Positions 11,870 to 23,960 are shown, counted from the stretch's first letter. The stretch is 64,000 bases of DNA from Effrenium voratum (GCA_963377175.1 CAUJNA010000512.1:86001-150000); one strand, 5' to 3'. The notes: generated from the sequence alone by a model not told the origin. Numbers and translations are program-made.

Positions 11870-12612
11870 ATTGCGCTTGGCCGGCGCTATTCGGCCAAGG
11901 CGGACAACGCGACCCAAATCAGTGGCAGGTTAAAGGGAAACGACCCCGGTTTCTGGCTTTGACAACCCTCAGAAACCCTCAAAAAAAGGGCCCCAGATTG
12001 AGGGACATCATTCCCTGGGATGGGGGATTCCAACATTCTCATCGAGGGGAGTCCGGCTCGGAAGACTCGCTGCGCATCGGTGGCCGGTTTTCATGGTCAT
12101 GGTTCCCTTAGTAAGAACCCCTGGATAATGTTGACCACTGCTTAGACCGCCAGATCTTAATCGGGGCACCCGATCCCGAAGAAAGGATTCACCACTCCAA
12201 TTTCATCAGCAGTGGGGTGAATGATCTACTTGGCAAAATTCCATGTAGTGCTGCTGCAAAAGCACTCCGAAGGATGCCAATTCCCCATCCCGTTCAACCA
12301 CCGTTCCTTCCAAAACTAACTCTTTTGAGAGATTTCGTGGTTTACCGGAGAAACAACTTAAAAAATGGGAGACGTCAAGACACTAATGGCCATCCCCCTG
12401 TACAATTTGCTCCCAGAAAACTCAAGCAAAACAAACAAACAAATCCCCACTCGAACTCCCAAAAACTCCTGAAGCCAACATCAAAATCCAGTCAGTGGGA
12501 GTATGTTTGGGGGACACCAAAAACGGGTGGCGTCCTTTTGGTTGTCCTTTGGACCAACCTGAGAAAGGGTACCCCCAAAAAAAGAGCAAACCCAAATCCA
12601 TCCCATGCAAAC

Positions 12613-12649
12613 GAGGCGCAACATGTCAGTCCAGGGCGTGTCTTCTGGC
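12613..12649 (-). CDS. Possible micro-exon
   Basis: A 37-bp minus-strand island between TTGGCCAG and GTTTGC reads PEDTPWTDMLRL in full codons after one leading base. Good splice sites but very short. Confidence 0.4.
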
Positions 12650-13416
12650 CTGGCCAAGAAAGCAGGGCCAAAGGAAGACTGTTGAAGTCGATGCTTTGCA
12701 CCCTTCCCATTTGGGGTCAACAATTTGGGGGATCCCAAATGGAACTTGGCAAATGGAAAAGTAGAACACCCGCCCAAAATGGAGCTTGCCCTGATAAATG
12801 CACAAGTAGACTACCTGCGTAGCCCTGAGTCTTCAAGCTTGAGCCACACCTGTTTGATTCCATTCGATGTCAAGGGCACGCCTTTTTGGGGGCCTGGCAA
12901 ACGACACCTTGGTCGAAGGCTCCTTGGGCTTTTTTGTGGAGACAATGGACCCTCCTTTCCTAGAAACGTGCTGACTGTGGATTGTTGCCAACCTGATTGT
13001 CATACAACTGGCTGAATAATTGTTGAACTTACTAACATGTTTTTCCCACGGTCATGATTTTATGTTTCTGTGTGTGTGTTTCCCCAAACCCGCAATTTAA
13101 CCCCAGGCCTTATATTTGCAGAGGGGCTTGTCAAGAGAAATGGGGCCCTTGTTGGTATCCGCTTTCAAAGGCGGCAGAGACCGGCCCTGGACGCGGCCAT
13201 CATGTAGGGCCCGGGCTTCCTAGGGATTGCAAGCGACGGCTTTTAAGGAGCACCAAACAAAGTGGCTTTGCCAGTCAAAACCTTTTACTATGTGAATGAA
13301 ACCTGCACAAATATCAGCCACAACCGCCAGCACTGTTTCTGAATGTGTATTCGTACAACCATATATACATATATACATGTGTGTGTGTGTACATGACCCA
13401 GGACGTAATCAGACAC

Positions 13417-13553
13417 CGATAAAACACAGACCGGCGTCGAAGGAGCGATCGGCCGATCGGGGATTCACCGTCCTGACGCAGTTCAGGGACTCTGCGATGG
13501 ATTGCACGATGGGCACCACCAGGACGGTAGAGAGGAGCTGCATCATCAGGTAC
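13417..13553 (-). CDS. Exon with membrane-spanning segment
   Basis: This 137-bp minus-strand exon starts after TTTCTGAG and reads YLMMQLLSTVLVVPIVQSIA, then ESLNC, a polar stretch and a second Cys near the end (GLCFIG). A helix followed by a Cys-containing loop is common in large multipass protist receptors or channels; that comparison is from general knowledge. The donor is GTGTCT. An inverted-repeat element ends about 10 bp from the acceptor. Confidence 0.65.
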
Positions 13554-13565
13554 CTCAGAAAGATG

Positions 13566-13696
13566 ATATGGCCGTGGGTCAAAACCCAAATCGTACCCCC
13601 AGTGAACATCCCAAGCCCCACTAAAATAGACTAAAATGGGGGGTGAATTCACCTATCCAACAATGGTACCATTGGTTTTGAACCATGGCCATATTC
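13566..13696. mobile_element. Inverted-repeat element, family A copy 1
   Basis: It begins with ATATGGCCGTGGGTCAAAAC and ends with TTTTGAACCATGGCCATAT. The core contains CGTACCCCCAGTGAACATCC and GGTGAATTCACCTA. Related copies lie at about 22,330, 38,867, 42,530 and 56,340. The structure resembles a small non-autonomous DNA transposon (MITE). Confidence 0.75.
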
Positions 13697-13936
13697 CTTG
13701 CCCCCAAATGACTGTGGGTAACTTGCCATCTAACGAGAAACATCATCTGTTTGGTGGTTCCCCCCCAAATGGCCATCCCATGCAAAGGACCTTTTGATCA
13801 ACCCCCAGAATGGTGGGCCTTGTTTAATTTGCCCCCCCCCCTTTTCCCAGACCAGTCGAAGCAGTGCTCTGGGCTCCCTTTTTGAAGGTCTGGCAGGGAG
13901 TTCGGATGACAAAAACGTACTGCTTTAGCATTGCCA

Positions 13937-14044
13937 ATATGGGTATGGGTCAAAATGAAACCACCAGGGGACCGCAGGTTTTAGTCCTTGGTTCCATTTG
14001 CCAGGGTTTCATTTTGGGTACCTATTTTTGACCCACACTCATAT
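13937..14044. mobile_element. Inverted-repeat element, family B copy 1
   Basis: TATGGGTCAAAAT at one end and ATTTTTGACCCA at the other enclose GCAGGTTTTAGTCC and a CCATTTGCCAGGGT core. Related, more degraded sequence is at about 43,690-43,760 (opposite orientation), 45,170-45,260 and 60,508-60,545. Confidence 0.65.
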
Positions 14045-14325
14045 TTAGTTTAGTATTGCCCGCACTTCCTGCTGGCTTGCCCGTACTTAGATTAGTATTG
14101 CCAGAAGCTAGGTTAGCATTGCCAAGTCTACCTTTAGGATAGCCAGACCTACTCAGATTCCCAGTGCTTAGTTTGGTTCCGCCTAGTCTAAACTTAGTAT
14201 TGCCAGGACTTGAGTTGAGATTCCCTGTACTTGGCTTAGTATTGCCTAGTCTACATTCAGAAGTGCCAAGACTTACTCGCAGATTCCCAGTACTTAATTG
14301 AGTATATTGCCAGACTTGACCCAAC
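14030..14325. repeat. 21-bp minisatellite, about 13 diverged units
   Basis: Units average about 21 bp around TTAGTATTGCC(A)AGTCT. Because 21 is a multiple of 3, the minus strand keeps an open frame with a 7-residue repeat resembling xSLGNTK/xSTGNLx, part of a 166-codon frame (14,022-14,522). Coding status is uncertain. Confidence 0.7.
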
Positions 14326-14630
14326 CCAGAAAAGCTTGACGCTAAATAAGTCCCCCAAAAAGTCAAATTGAACAGGATCACTGGCTTGGGCTTGGGCTTT
14401 TGCAAAAGTTCCTTAAAATTGGATGGATTGGGGACCACTTGCACAATGAATTTCCTAGCTCCAAGGCCTTTACCCTTTGAGCTGGGACTAGCTTGGTTGG
14501 GTGAACCACCCTTTCTTCGCAAAAGGCTAAGGCTTTCACTTGGGAGCTTCAGTTAACCCCGCAAAAGGTTGGACATTTCAGCGACGCGTGAAATAGAATT
14601 AGGGCCTCTTGTGGACAACTGTTTTTGCCC

Positions 14631-14669
14631 GCTTCTTTACACACAACTAGTCCTTGTGTGTAAAGAAGC
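14631..14669. repeat. Perfect 16-bp hairpin
   Basis: GCTTCTTTACACACAA and its exact reverse complement are separated by 7 bp (CTAGTCC). No function is evident; it may be a relic of an inverted-repeat element. Confidence 0.85.
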
Positions 14670-14802
14670 TATCTCAAACTTGATGTTTTGGGGACCACTT
14701 CAGAAAGGCATGCCTAATGCTTGCCCGGATTTGTTTGCCTCGATTTGTTTACCCGGTGTTGCTTGCCCAACTTTGGTTAGCTGTGAGTCGTGGTACCGAA
14801 AC

Positions 14803-14851
14803 CCAGCGGGGGAAGAAGCGCCTTGAAGCCGAGGAAGCGCGGCGCGACACT
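14803..14851 (-). CDS. Doubtful exon
   Basis: The minus strand after CTGCTGAG reads SVAPRFLGFKALLPPLG and stops at GTTTCG. The plus strand of the same bases also reads well (RLEAEEARRDTLSR up to CAG/GTGTCA), so strand is ambiguous. Confidence 0.28.
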
Positions 14852-14859
14852 CTCAGCAG

Positions 14860-16555
14860 GTGTCAAAATAGGGAAGCCCGAAAAACCGTGGACAGGCTTC
14901 GGATTTGGGGGGGAATTCTCGTCCACCCACTTGTGAGGTTCCCCATCCAAAAGCTGATAGCCATGGTGTCAAGGGCAACCATTCTGAAAACGAGCCCACC
15001 GAAAGGAGCCAAAATCGATTAGGCCCCATTGAGCAATCCCATTTTCACCTCAAAGCCCAAGATGCTATGTGTTCTCAAGGTTGTTTAAGAGGAAAAATAA
15101 GGCGGGAAAACTGGCATTTGTGAGTATTTGCATCCCACCCGAGCCACCCAAGAACAGCTTGGAACTGCAGTCTAATGCTGGTACCCGTACGGGTCACTAT
15201 TTTCACTCCTCTGAAGAGTAACATGGCACCCGACTCACCCAACCCAATAACACGAGAAAAAGAAAAAAAACATGCAGGATGAATGAGACACGGTCAAAAC
15301 TCAGAAAATACGGCCCAACCAAAAACGAGGTTCCTCCAAAAATGACCGCTTTCGGGTTCCATGATCATCTGGAGAGGGAGTAATGTTCATAGCCATTCGT
15401 GCCACAGACAAATTGTTGGCAATTTATAGTTAATTTGGGATGGACATAGAACGAGCTCAAAAGCCGGGAGAAGCCCTAATTTCCCTGTTAAAGGGAGCAA
15501 TTTGTTTCAGCACCACCTTGGAATTCCCTCTGAAAACACTCCCGAAAAAGATCGGCTTCAACTCTGGCTCGTGGGAACCGCAACTCCTGTGATACCACTG
15601 GAAGGCTTTCCCAATGAAGATCACCGCACGGAGCTTCAAAGACCCTTGTGGAACGGTGACAGATTTACATCCACTCTCAGGACAAGCTCGTGCAGGCAAC
15701 ATCACCAGATCACGGGGAGGGTGTGTCCCTTGGAGGGGGGTCTTAAGGGAGCTGCCATTCTAAGGGCTGATTCCCCATTCTTTCCAACCATCGTTATTTT
15801 CGAAAACCGGCCGTTTCCCTGGGTTTCCGGAGGTTTGCTAGAAAGAAGAATTCCTGGAAAGAATGGAGAAGGTAGCACTAGAGCCATGGGTGACGCGGCT
15901 CCACATCACCAGAAAAACGCCCTTTTCGGAGGTGATTGTTCTACCAAGGTGCTGAGTTCATAGAGCCCTTCACATATTCCCTACGTCCGTTGAAATATTG
16001 ACCGCAATGATAGATTCCCTTTACCAGCAGGAAAGTAGATTACAAAGGTCTTAAGCCACATTTAGGAACCAAACCATTACTCAGATGCCCAGTGGCCATG
16101 GGAAAACAGAATCGGCGCCCTTTTTTGTTGGTTGGGTTTCAAGGAATCGGAACCCTTACCCAAAAAGTGTCGACAGAAAGGGCTGAAATCCACTGGGCAA
16201 CAGTGGCCACTAAGCGTGTTTGGTCGCAGCCCCTGAGACCGAGGAATTTCGAATTTCCTGCCGCGGTGCATCACAGCAGTGAGGCCTTTTGCCACCCTGG
16301 GCGTGGATCGGAGTAGGGAGCCAATTGAGTCACTTGCTCAAAACCGTTTCGGTACAAAGATGGTCGACCCAGAACCATGCTTCAAGAACTAAAAAGGCGG
16401 ATGTCCGCAGCTATTTCTGGCTGGGATCGTCCCTTACAAACCTTCACTTACCCGAATGTTGATTGTGGCCGAATTGACCTGAAAAAAACACCGACGGATC
16501 CAAAAAAGACCCCCACCGGTGCGTTCCTTTGCTTTTTACTGGGCGTCCCGAATTA
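14860..16555. other. Intron-like DNA, no clear gene
   Basis: Mixed sequence with short AT-rich and repeat-derived segments. A minus-strand frame near 15,580-15,700 is open but lacks convincing splice sites or coding bias. Confidence 0.5.
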
Positions 16556-16559
16556 CAGA

Positions 16560-16735
16560 AGACAACAGAAACGCGACACACAAAGAAAGTCAAGACCAAA
16601 GAAACAAAAGAAAGGAGGAAAGGCAGAACAAAAAATGACACGAGAAACACCCAAGGCGGAAAGACAGGAAAGAAAGAAAAACGGAAGAGAAAAGAGCAAA
16701 ACAATGGAAGGTAGAACGAGGGGACGAAAGAGCGA

Positions 16736-16779
<44 letters not shown>

Positions 16780-16788
16780 AACAACGAA

Positions 16789-16844
<56 letters not shown>

Positions 16845-16874
16845 AGGAAAGAAGGAAAGAAAGAAAGAAAAGAC

Positions 16875-16928
<54 letters not shown>

Positions 16929-18632
16929 GAAGAAAGGAAGGAAGGTACGAAGGAAGGAACAAAGGAAGGAACGAAGGAAGGAACGAAGGAAGGGTCGAAG
17001 GAAGAACAAAGGAAAGGAACAAAGGAAGGAACGAAGGAAGGAACGAAGGAAGGGTCGAAGGAAGAACAAAGGAAGGAACAAAAGAAAGGAACGAAGGAAA
17101 GGAAGGAATGAAGGAACAAAGGAAAGGAACAAAGGAAGAAAGGAACGAAGGAAGGGTCGAAGCAAGAACGAAGGAAGGAACGAAGAAAGGAACGAAGGAA
17201 AAACGAAGGAAAAACGAAGGAAGGAACAGAGGAAAGGAACGAAGGAAAGGAACGAAGGAAAAGAAAAAAGGAAAGAACGAAGGAAGGAACGAAGGAAAGG
17301 AACGAAGGAAGAACGAAGGAAGGGTCGAACGAAGAACGAAGGAAGGAACGAAGGAAAGGAACGAAGGAAGAACGAAGGAAGGGTCGAAGGAAGAACGAAG
17401 GAAGGAACGAAGGAAGGAACGAAGCAAGGGTCGAAGGAAGAACAAAGGAAGGAACGAAGGAAAGGAACGAAGGAAAGGAAGGAAGCAATAAAGGAAGGAA
17501 GGAAGGAAGGAAGGAAGGAAGGAAGGAAGGAAGGAAGGAAGGAAGGAAGGAAGGAAGCAATAAAGGAAGGAAGGAAGGAAGGAAGGAAGGAAGGAAGGAA
17601 GGAAGCAAGGAAGGAAGGAAGGAAGGAAGGAAGGAAGGAAGGAAGGAAGGAAGCAATAAAGGAAGGAAGGAAGCAATAAAGGAAGGAAGGAAGGAAGGAA
17701 GGAAGGAAGGAAGGAAGCAATAAAGGAAGGAAGCAATAAAGGAAGGAAGGAAGGAAGGAAGGAAGGAAAAAGGAAGGAAGGAAGGAAGGAAGGAAGGAAG
17801 GAAGGAAGGAAGGAAGCAATAAAGGAAGGAAGGAAGCAATAAAGGAAGGAAGCAATAAAGGAAGGAAGGAAGGAAGGAAGGAAGGAAGGAAGGAAGGAAG
17901 GAAGGAAGGAAGGAAGGAAGCAATAAAGGAAGGAAGGAAGGAAGGAAGGAAGGAAGGAAGGAAGGAAGGAAGGCAGGAAGGAAGGAAGGAAGGAAGGAAG
18001 CAATAAAGGAAGGAAGGAAGCAATAAAGGAAGGAAGCAATAAAGGAAGAAAGCAATAAAGGAAGGAAGGAAGGAAGGAAGGAAGGAAGGAAGGAAGGCAG
18101 GAAGGAAGGAAGGAAGGAAGGAAGGCAGGAAGGAAGGAAGGAAGGAAGGAAGGAAGCAAGGGTCGAAGGAAGAACAAAGGAAGGAACGAAGGAAGGAAGG
18201 AAGGAAGGAAGGAAGGAAGGAAGGAAGGAAGGAAGGAAGGAAGCAATAAAGGAAGGAAGCAATAAAGGAAGGAAGGAAGGAAGGAAGGAAGGAAGGAAGG
18301 AAGGAAGGAAGGAAGGAAGGAAGGAAGCAATAAAGGAAGGAAGGAAGGAAGCAATAAAGGAAGGAAGGAAGGAAGGAAGGAAGGAAGGAAGGAAGGAAGC
18401 AAGGAAGGAAGGAAGGAAGGAAGGAAGGAAGGAAGGAAGCAATAAAGGAAGGAAGGAAGCAATAAAGGAAGGAAGGAAGGAAGGAAGGAAGGAAGGAAGG
18501 AAGGAAGGAAGCAATAAAGGAAGGAAGGAAGGAAGCAATAAAGGAAGGAAGCAATACAGGAAGGAAGGAAGGAAGGAAGGAAGGAAGGAAGGAAGGAAGG
18601 AAGGAAGGAAGGAAGGAAGGAAGGAAGGGAGC
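16560..18632. repeat. 2-kb purine (GAAA/GGAA) satellite tract
   Basis: The plus strand is almost entirely A and G: GAAA repeats (16,733-16,930), diverged GGAAGGAACGAA units (16,930-17,480), then (GGAA)n to 18,628 interrupted over 20 times by the same word, GCAATAAA. Long pure homopurine tracts can form triplex (H-DNA). The very long Pro/Ser/Phe/Leu frames on the other strand are artefacts. Confidence 0.95.
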
Positions 18633-18649
18633 TCTCGTTGCGCTGTCGA

Positions 18650-20205
18650 GTCTGTTTTCGGGCCTAACTCAGCTCCTAAGGATTTGAGGACCCGCCTTGG
18701 CAAGCCTAGTCTATGTGCCTTTTTCTTCGAATAACCGGGTTCCTGAAATCCTCACATCAGGGTACCATGTTCACCTTGGTTCCAAGTGACGCCAACAGCC
18801 ACAAACCCAAGCTTTGCGAGCGGCCCCTCCACATCAGCTTGTAAACATGCGCACGGTGTCCTCTTGGTTTCAAGCCCCTCTTTGGATCCAACTCTACTTG
18901 AGCAGTGCCCAAAGCCCACTGACTGCTGGTTCTTTTGACGTGGGTGTAAAGGGTCTACACAGACTAAAGTCCCTATCGAACCGAGTAGTAGAACCTGGGG
19001 CGGACCAATAGATGTCTTTCTGAGCGCAATTCTACTTCTCCTTGAATGGTTTCATCCAATGCCAGTGGCTATGTCAACCAAATTGTCGAACCGTTTCCCT
19101 TTAATCGGGGTTTGCTGGCTTTCCCCATGAAAAGTTGATGAACCCACAGGCGTCTGTTGAAACGATCGTGACTAAAATGGAAGGGAAATGGAGGAAACCC
19201 TGTTGCTCAGCTGCACAAAGGACCCAGAAGTAGAAGGACCCTGTGGAACCTCGATTCAAAAAACGCACCAAATCAGGAAAATCGAAAGGTCACAAGGTCC
19301 AAACTTTTAGGCAAGTGAGTTGAACTTCCCCTACCAACCACTCACTTCCTGATTGGACTAGCTAAAAAAAGTCTAAACTTGTTGTGTGCCACTAAACTGG
19401 TCTTTCCAGAAAGCTCAAAGTCCATGAACTCAGGAAGTGATACCAACCAATGTTAGCACCCTAAGACGAACCCTCCACGGTTCAAGTCCGGGAAGCTTCA
19501 GCACCAGATGACGGAACCTGAGCGTGAAAAAAAAATCATCCCTTTCCGCCCCCGCCACCCAAAAAAGAGCTGCCCTTACCAAAAACACGTCACACATCCA
19601 GATGTTGAGGAAGGCAAGTGGGTGAGTGGAAACCCAAGTCAAGAAAAACCAGTTGGACACCATCACTGTTTTCTTTTGCGCTCGCTTCATCGATGTTTTT
19701 GGCAAGCTCACGATTCCAGGTCGGATGTTGATTCCAAAGAGAAAAGGGACGTGAGACCTGGCAAAAATTAAGTGAAGTAAGGGCTGGCTTCATGATGATA
19801 AGAAGCCAAGACGACAAAACACAATTGTCGCCTGTGTTCGAAAAGCTCTTGAATATGAGCTGCTCGGTGGTTTTGCACTTCAGTGGGAATTGTGCGAGCA
19901 CTTTGAGAATTGCCGATGAAGACCTTCCAAATGACCAACTCTCCATGGGACAGGGAACCCCCTATGGTGGAAACCCCTCAACCAATCCCATTTATTGAAG
20001 GCAAAACCCTGGTGACCGAATGAAATAGAAAACATCCACAAGTGTACAGTCCCACGAAACCCAACCTTGGCAGATGGCGGAGAAAGGTAAACAACAAAAC
20101 CGAAAAGAAGCTGGAGCGATGATTCAAATTTCATAGGGTTCTAGGCGTGGGCACTGACTGTCCCCTACCCAGCCAAAACAGTGTGTTTACCTACATGATT
20201 GCTCC
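18650..20205. other. Intron-like DNA, no clear gene
   Basis: No frame here combines coding bias with splice signals. Short copies of the GGAAACC-type motif recur. Nothing else was identified. Confidence 0.5.
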
Positions 20206-20211
20206 CAAGAC

Positions 20212-20580
20212 GGTTGGTTGGTTGGTTGGTTGGTTGGTTGGTTGGTTGGTTGGTTGGTTGGTTGGTTGGTTGGATGGATGGATGGATGGATGGATGGATG
20301 GATGGATGGATGGATGGATGGATGGATGGAAGGGCTTTACCGGGCCACAGCATTATCTCTGGCGCCGGAACCGACACACATGCAAGGGAGGTGGTTGGTT
20401 GGTTGGTTGGTTGGTTGGTTGGTTGGTTGGTTGGTTGGTTGGATGGATGGATGGATGGATGGATGGATGGATGGATGGATGGATGGATGGATGGATGGAT
20501 GGATGGATGGATGGATGGAAGGGCTTTACCGGGCCACAGCATTATCTCTGGCGCCGGAACCGACACACATGCAAGGGAGG
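20212..20580. repeat. Tandem duplication of a GGTT-GGAT compound array
   Basis: Two units (about 20,212-20,390 and 20,391-20,580) each contain (GGTT)n, then (GGAT)n, then a 61-bp unique segment starting AAGGGCTTTACCGGGCCACA. The unique segment is identical in both units (20,330 and 20,519), so the duplication is recent while array lengths differ. Confidence 0.95.
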
Positions 20581-20599
20581 CGGCCACAGGGCGGGTATA

Positions 20600-22262
20600 A
20601 GGGCGGAACGTTGGTCAAGAGAAAAGAGCAAGAGGACCCATAGGAAATAAGTTCTATCAACATGCATGTGGGTTGTTCAGTATTCCCTTCAGCCCCCAGT
20701 TTTGACCATGGATAACTTTTCCCATGTGGGGCATATCGTCTTTTTGCTGGTTTTCCCAATGGTCATTCCACGTACCACCCCCACATAAAAGCTTCTGTAG
20801 GCGTTACCTTAACCCCCAGTCAAACCAGACACTGGAATCATCTAGTAAAATGACCCATGAAGGCGTCGGGCGGCTCCAATGTGGTTTGGTGTGATTGCCA
20901 ATCAGGTTCGGAGCGCTGTACCCTTCCTGGTGCCTTAGCCTTCCCTTTCAACAGCCGAAAGTGTGATCCGATTCAAAGAAACAGGCGTTCCCGTATCTCC
21001 TTCCTGAACATCACCCCAGGAACCTCACAGCCCACAAGGTGAGCTTTAGAACCACCAGAAAAAAGTGAGATCTTGGGACCCCTTTGCAACCATTAAAGGG
21101 CTTTTCGCAAAATGAGAACCAAGCCCAGTGGAATCCATCAAATTCAAACTCAAACAAACAGAATCTTCAAGGAGCAAGTGTGGGTGATCCGGTCGGTTCC
21201 CTGAATAATAAACTTCTCACACACAGACACACGGCGCCCACATCAACAGCTCCGGGGACAACACAATTCTTATTCTGAGCCGGAGCACCAGAAGAGATCA
21301 GCGACATCTTTGGTGATCTATGTAGGTGGAGTACTGATTTAAGGTCGGCTTAGCATGGGTTGAGTATCGGTTCCACCTACTGCGGCTGGATTTGGGGTTG
21401 GGGTTTCGCATTTTTCGGAAAACGAATTCAAATTTCACGGGAATACTTCAGAGACGTCCCCAACTGACGGGGGCATTGTGAGCAATCGCCATTTCCAGAC
21501 AAAGAATCGTCCATTCGCTTTGTTTGCCACTAGACTGGCTTTGCAACAAGTATAAAGTTCAGGAACTCGAAGAGCGAGCATTCGACAGTAGCTGACGGTT
21601 GACGCTCATATAATTAGACAAACACCCCGAAACACCCTGCAACGAAGCCCCACCCCGGATTCATCAGACACATCAAAAGCGGGGTCTTCCTAGTGGATCT
21701 GGAGCCCCTCCCCAAATGGGTTGCACCCCATGACGCTCAAATTGGGGTTTACTTATCAAATAGACTCCCATGTCTGCCATTGTTCAAGGAGAAGCGAAGC
21801 AGAAGCACTTGCCGCGTTAGAGCTAGGTGGGAGTGTGTTGTGTGCCAGTGCGGGCGGGCGGGTGTTTTTGGGAGGGTGCTCTTTGCGCGTTAGCTCAAAG
21901 GGAACCAATAGGACGACCTTGATTTCTTTGTTGCATTCAATCGCATACCCAGATAGATGGGCCATGTTGTGGCGCCCTTCGAATCGGAATTCTTGGAAAA
22001 CCCGGGCAGCCCAAAGTGCGCGCCAACTGACTCGTCCATTAAAGCTACGTCCTCAGACCCACCCTCCAAACGGTGGTTTACTGGAGCAAAAGCCCCCGCC
22101 CCCCAAACCAGCCTCATGTTGAGAGGCACAAAACGGAAGCCCAAAGCTTGGGGGGACCATTTGGATGCCACAAGTGGGCTCTGGTTGTCAAAACTAGTTA
22201 CCCCAAAATGGCTTGCCCTTCGTTTTTCTTCCGGAAGCCAGGACTGCGCATGGTGTCAAAAA
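20600..22262. other. Intron-like DNA, no clear gene
   Basis: A GC-rich patch at 21,800-21,890 is open on the plus strand (EALAALELGG and onward) but conflicts with the strand of all better exons. No other supportable feature. Confidence 0.45.
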
Positions 22263-22463
22263 TGACACCGCAGCCAAATGGTTCCAACTCGTGCTGTGCA
22301 TATCCTAGTGTCATTTTGACACCGCAGCTAAATGGCCATGAGTCAAAACCCCGTACCCCCAGTGAACATCCCAATCCCTACTAAAATCCCGACTAAAATC
22401 AGCGGTGCACCTATCCCAAAAATGGTACCGTTGGTGTTGACACCGCAGCCAAATGGTTCCAAC
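22263..22463. mobile_element. Inverted-repeat element, family A copy 2, with flanking direct repeats
   Basis: A family A core (CCCGTACCCCCAGTGAACAT) lies between two copies of TGACACCGCAGCCAAATGG followed by TTCCAAC (about 22,265 and 22,438). The second copy ends exactly at the inferred donor of the exon at 22,464. Confidence 0.65.
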
Positions 22464-22505
22464 CCGTGCAAGAAGCCCAGCGCCATTCTCCATCTCATAC
22501 TTGAA
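22464..22505 (-). CDS. Possible micro-exon next to an inverted-repeat element
   Basis: The minus strand after CTCCTCCCAG reads FKYEMENGAGLLAR (14 codons) and meets a GTTGGA donor that is the end of a repeated element. The plus strand is also open here (FSISYLNWEEFLA), so the strand rests on agreement with neighbours and on splice signals. Confidence 0.4.
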
Positions 22506-23574
22506 CTGGGAGGAGTTCCTCGCGTCGCTTTCGGCTTTCGGGGATCGGAGCAAGGGGCGAGGGGCGAGGGGCTCTGGGGGCGATCCTCAAAGAGCCAAGC
22601 GCGGCTCAGGGTTTTATGGGTGGGTAGCCTCCACTCCCTATAGCCCCGCTTGGAGGTTCGTGAAATGTTTATCTGGATTTCCGGCACAGCGGGAATCCAC
22701 GTGGACTAAAACCATTTGTACGGACTGCTGTTGACGGCCGCCACTGTTCAAAGTCACCTCCCAACACCCCCAGCCCCACCAAACTCCCGAAACTCCAACC
22801 CCATTTGTTCATCCTTCCCAATGACCGTGGACGCCCAACTACCTGAGGCACAGGGAAAGGCCCACCAAAGCCATGCCAGAAACCTTCAAAGGGCCCACAC
22901 AGCTTCCTCGCCTTCCCCTTGGACCCTGACGGACTGACGGAGACCATTTGGAAGGGCTGATCGATTCCCAGGGCGACCCACTCGGGTGGCTAGGTAAGTC
23001 ACCTAGATTTAGGCACCTGAGCAAAAAAAGCTCGAGCCACCAAAAGGTGAGTAAAGCACATTACAAAGAGTACTCAAAAATGGACCACAAAGCTGAGTGG
23101 CCTTAGGTACCTACCAGCGCCCTGCTTAAGAGGACCTGGCCCTGACAGCAGGTCCCTTTTTTTTAAGCTAAGAGCACGAATCCGTTTCTGGAAACTGATA
23201 AGAAATCGTGAAACCCTTGTGAGCCCTCATTGTAGCCTGCCTTTCACCCCCAACAACTCTTCAATTCCAGCATACACGAAAAAAGACCAAGCCCCGCCAA
23301 GGGCCAGTTTCGGAGAGTCCCGAATCGCAACTGGAATCCCCAGACCCGTTTCTCTGCTTGGGACTGTCCCCAAGTCCCAAGGGGGTTGCGCATACTTCAA
23401 AAACTGAAAGGGATCCTCGAGAAAAAGTACTTCATGGTTCTTCCCGCCTTTTGGTGTGGCTGTTTATAGGGACCCCAACAAAAAGGGCTGGTTTTTCGTA
23501 TTGGATTCCACCCAAAAATGGGTTACCCAAAAACAGGCGGGTCCCCAATGGCTTGAGTGGGTGCCCCTTAACAC

Positions 23575-23686
23575 GCCCGCATGCCCCTGCCCGCTCGCTC
23601 GCCCCCGGGAAACTTTCGGCCCAAGCCACTGCACGGAGCGGCAGAAGGAGTCGAACACGGCCGGAAGCCCGCCGAAGGCGGAGAAC
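23575..23686 (-). CDS. Exon of putative membrane-protein gene
   Basis: After GCTGTCAG the minus strand reads FSAFGGLPAVFDSFCRSVQW and then a Gly/Arg-rich tail. Codon bias is strong. The donor is uncertain; the exon may end earlier, near the GTTTCC at about 23,612. Confidence 0.55.
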
Positions 23687-23960
23687 CTGACAGCAACCAA
23701 CCATGTTTCTCTCGACCATGGGACGCTCATGGGGCGTTTTTCGCTGGACCCTGGGACCCCAAAGCGGTTTTCCGCTGAAAGCCGCCAAACAAAGGAAGCC
23801 CCTAAAAACCCACTTCAGGTTGGTTTGAACGGAAACCAAATGGAAACCTGACATTTGAGAGCGCCCAAGGTTGAAACCAACCAGCAAACGCTTCTTGATT
23901 GAAAATAAATACATGGATACATGGGCGTTTCTACGAACGGTTATTTGAAGGGAACCCAAC

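Noticed and set aside
16444..18703. Three minus-strand frames of more than 650 codons rich in Pro, Ser, Phe and Leu
   Set aside because: They are translations of the GGAA/GAAA repeat in three phases; all phases are open because the repeat contains no stop codons.
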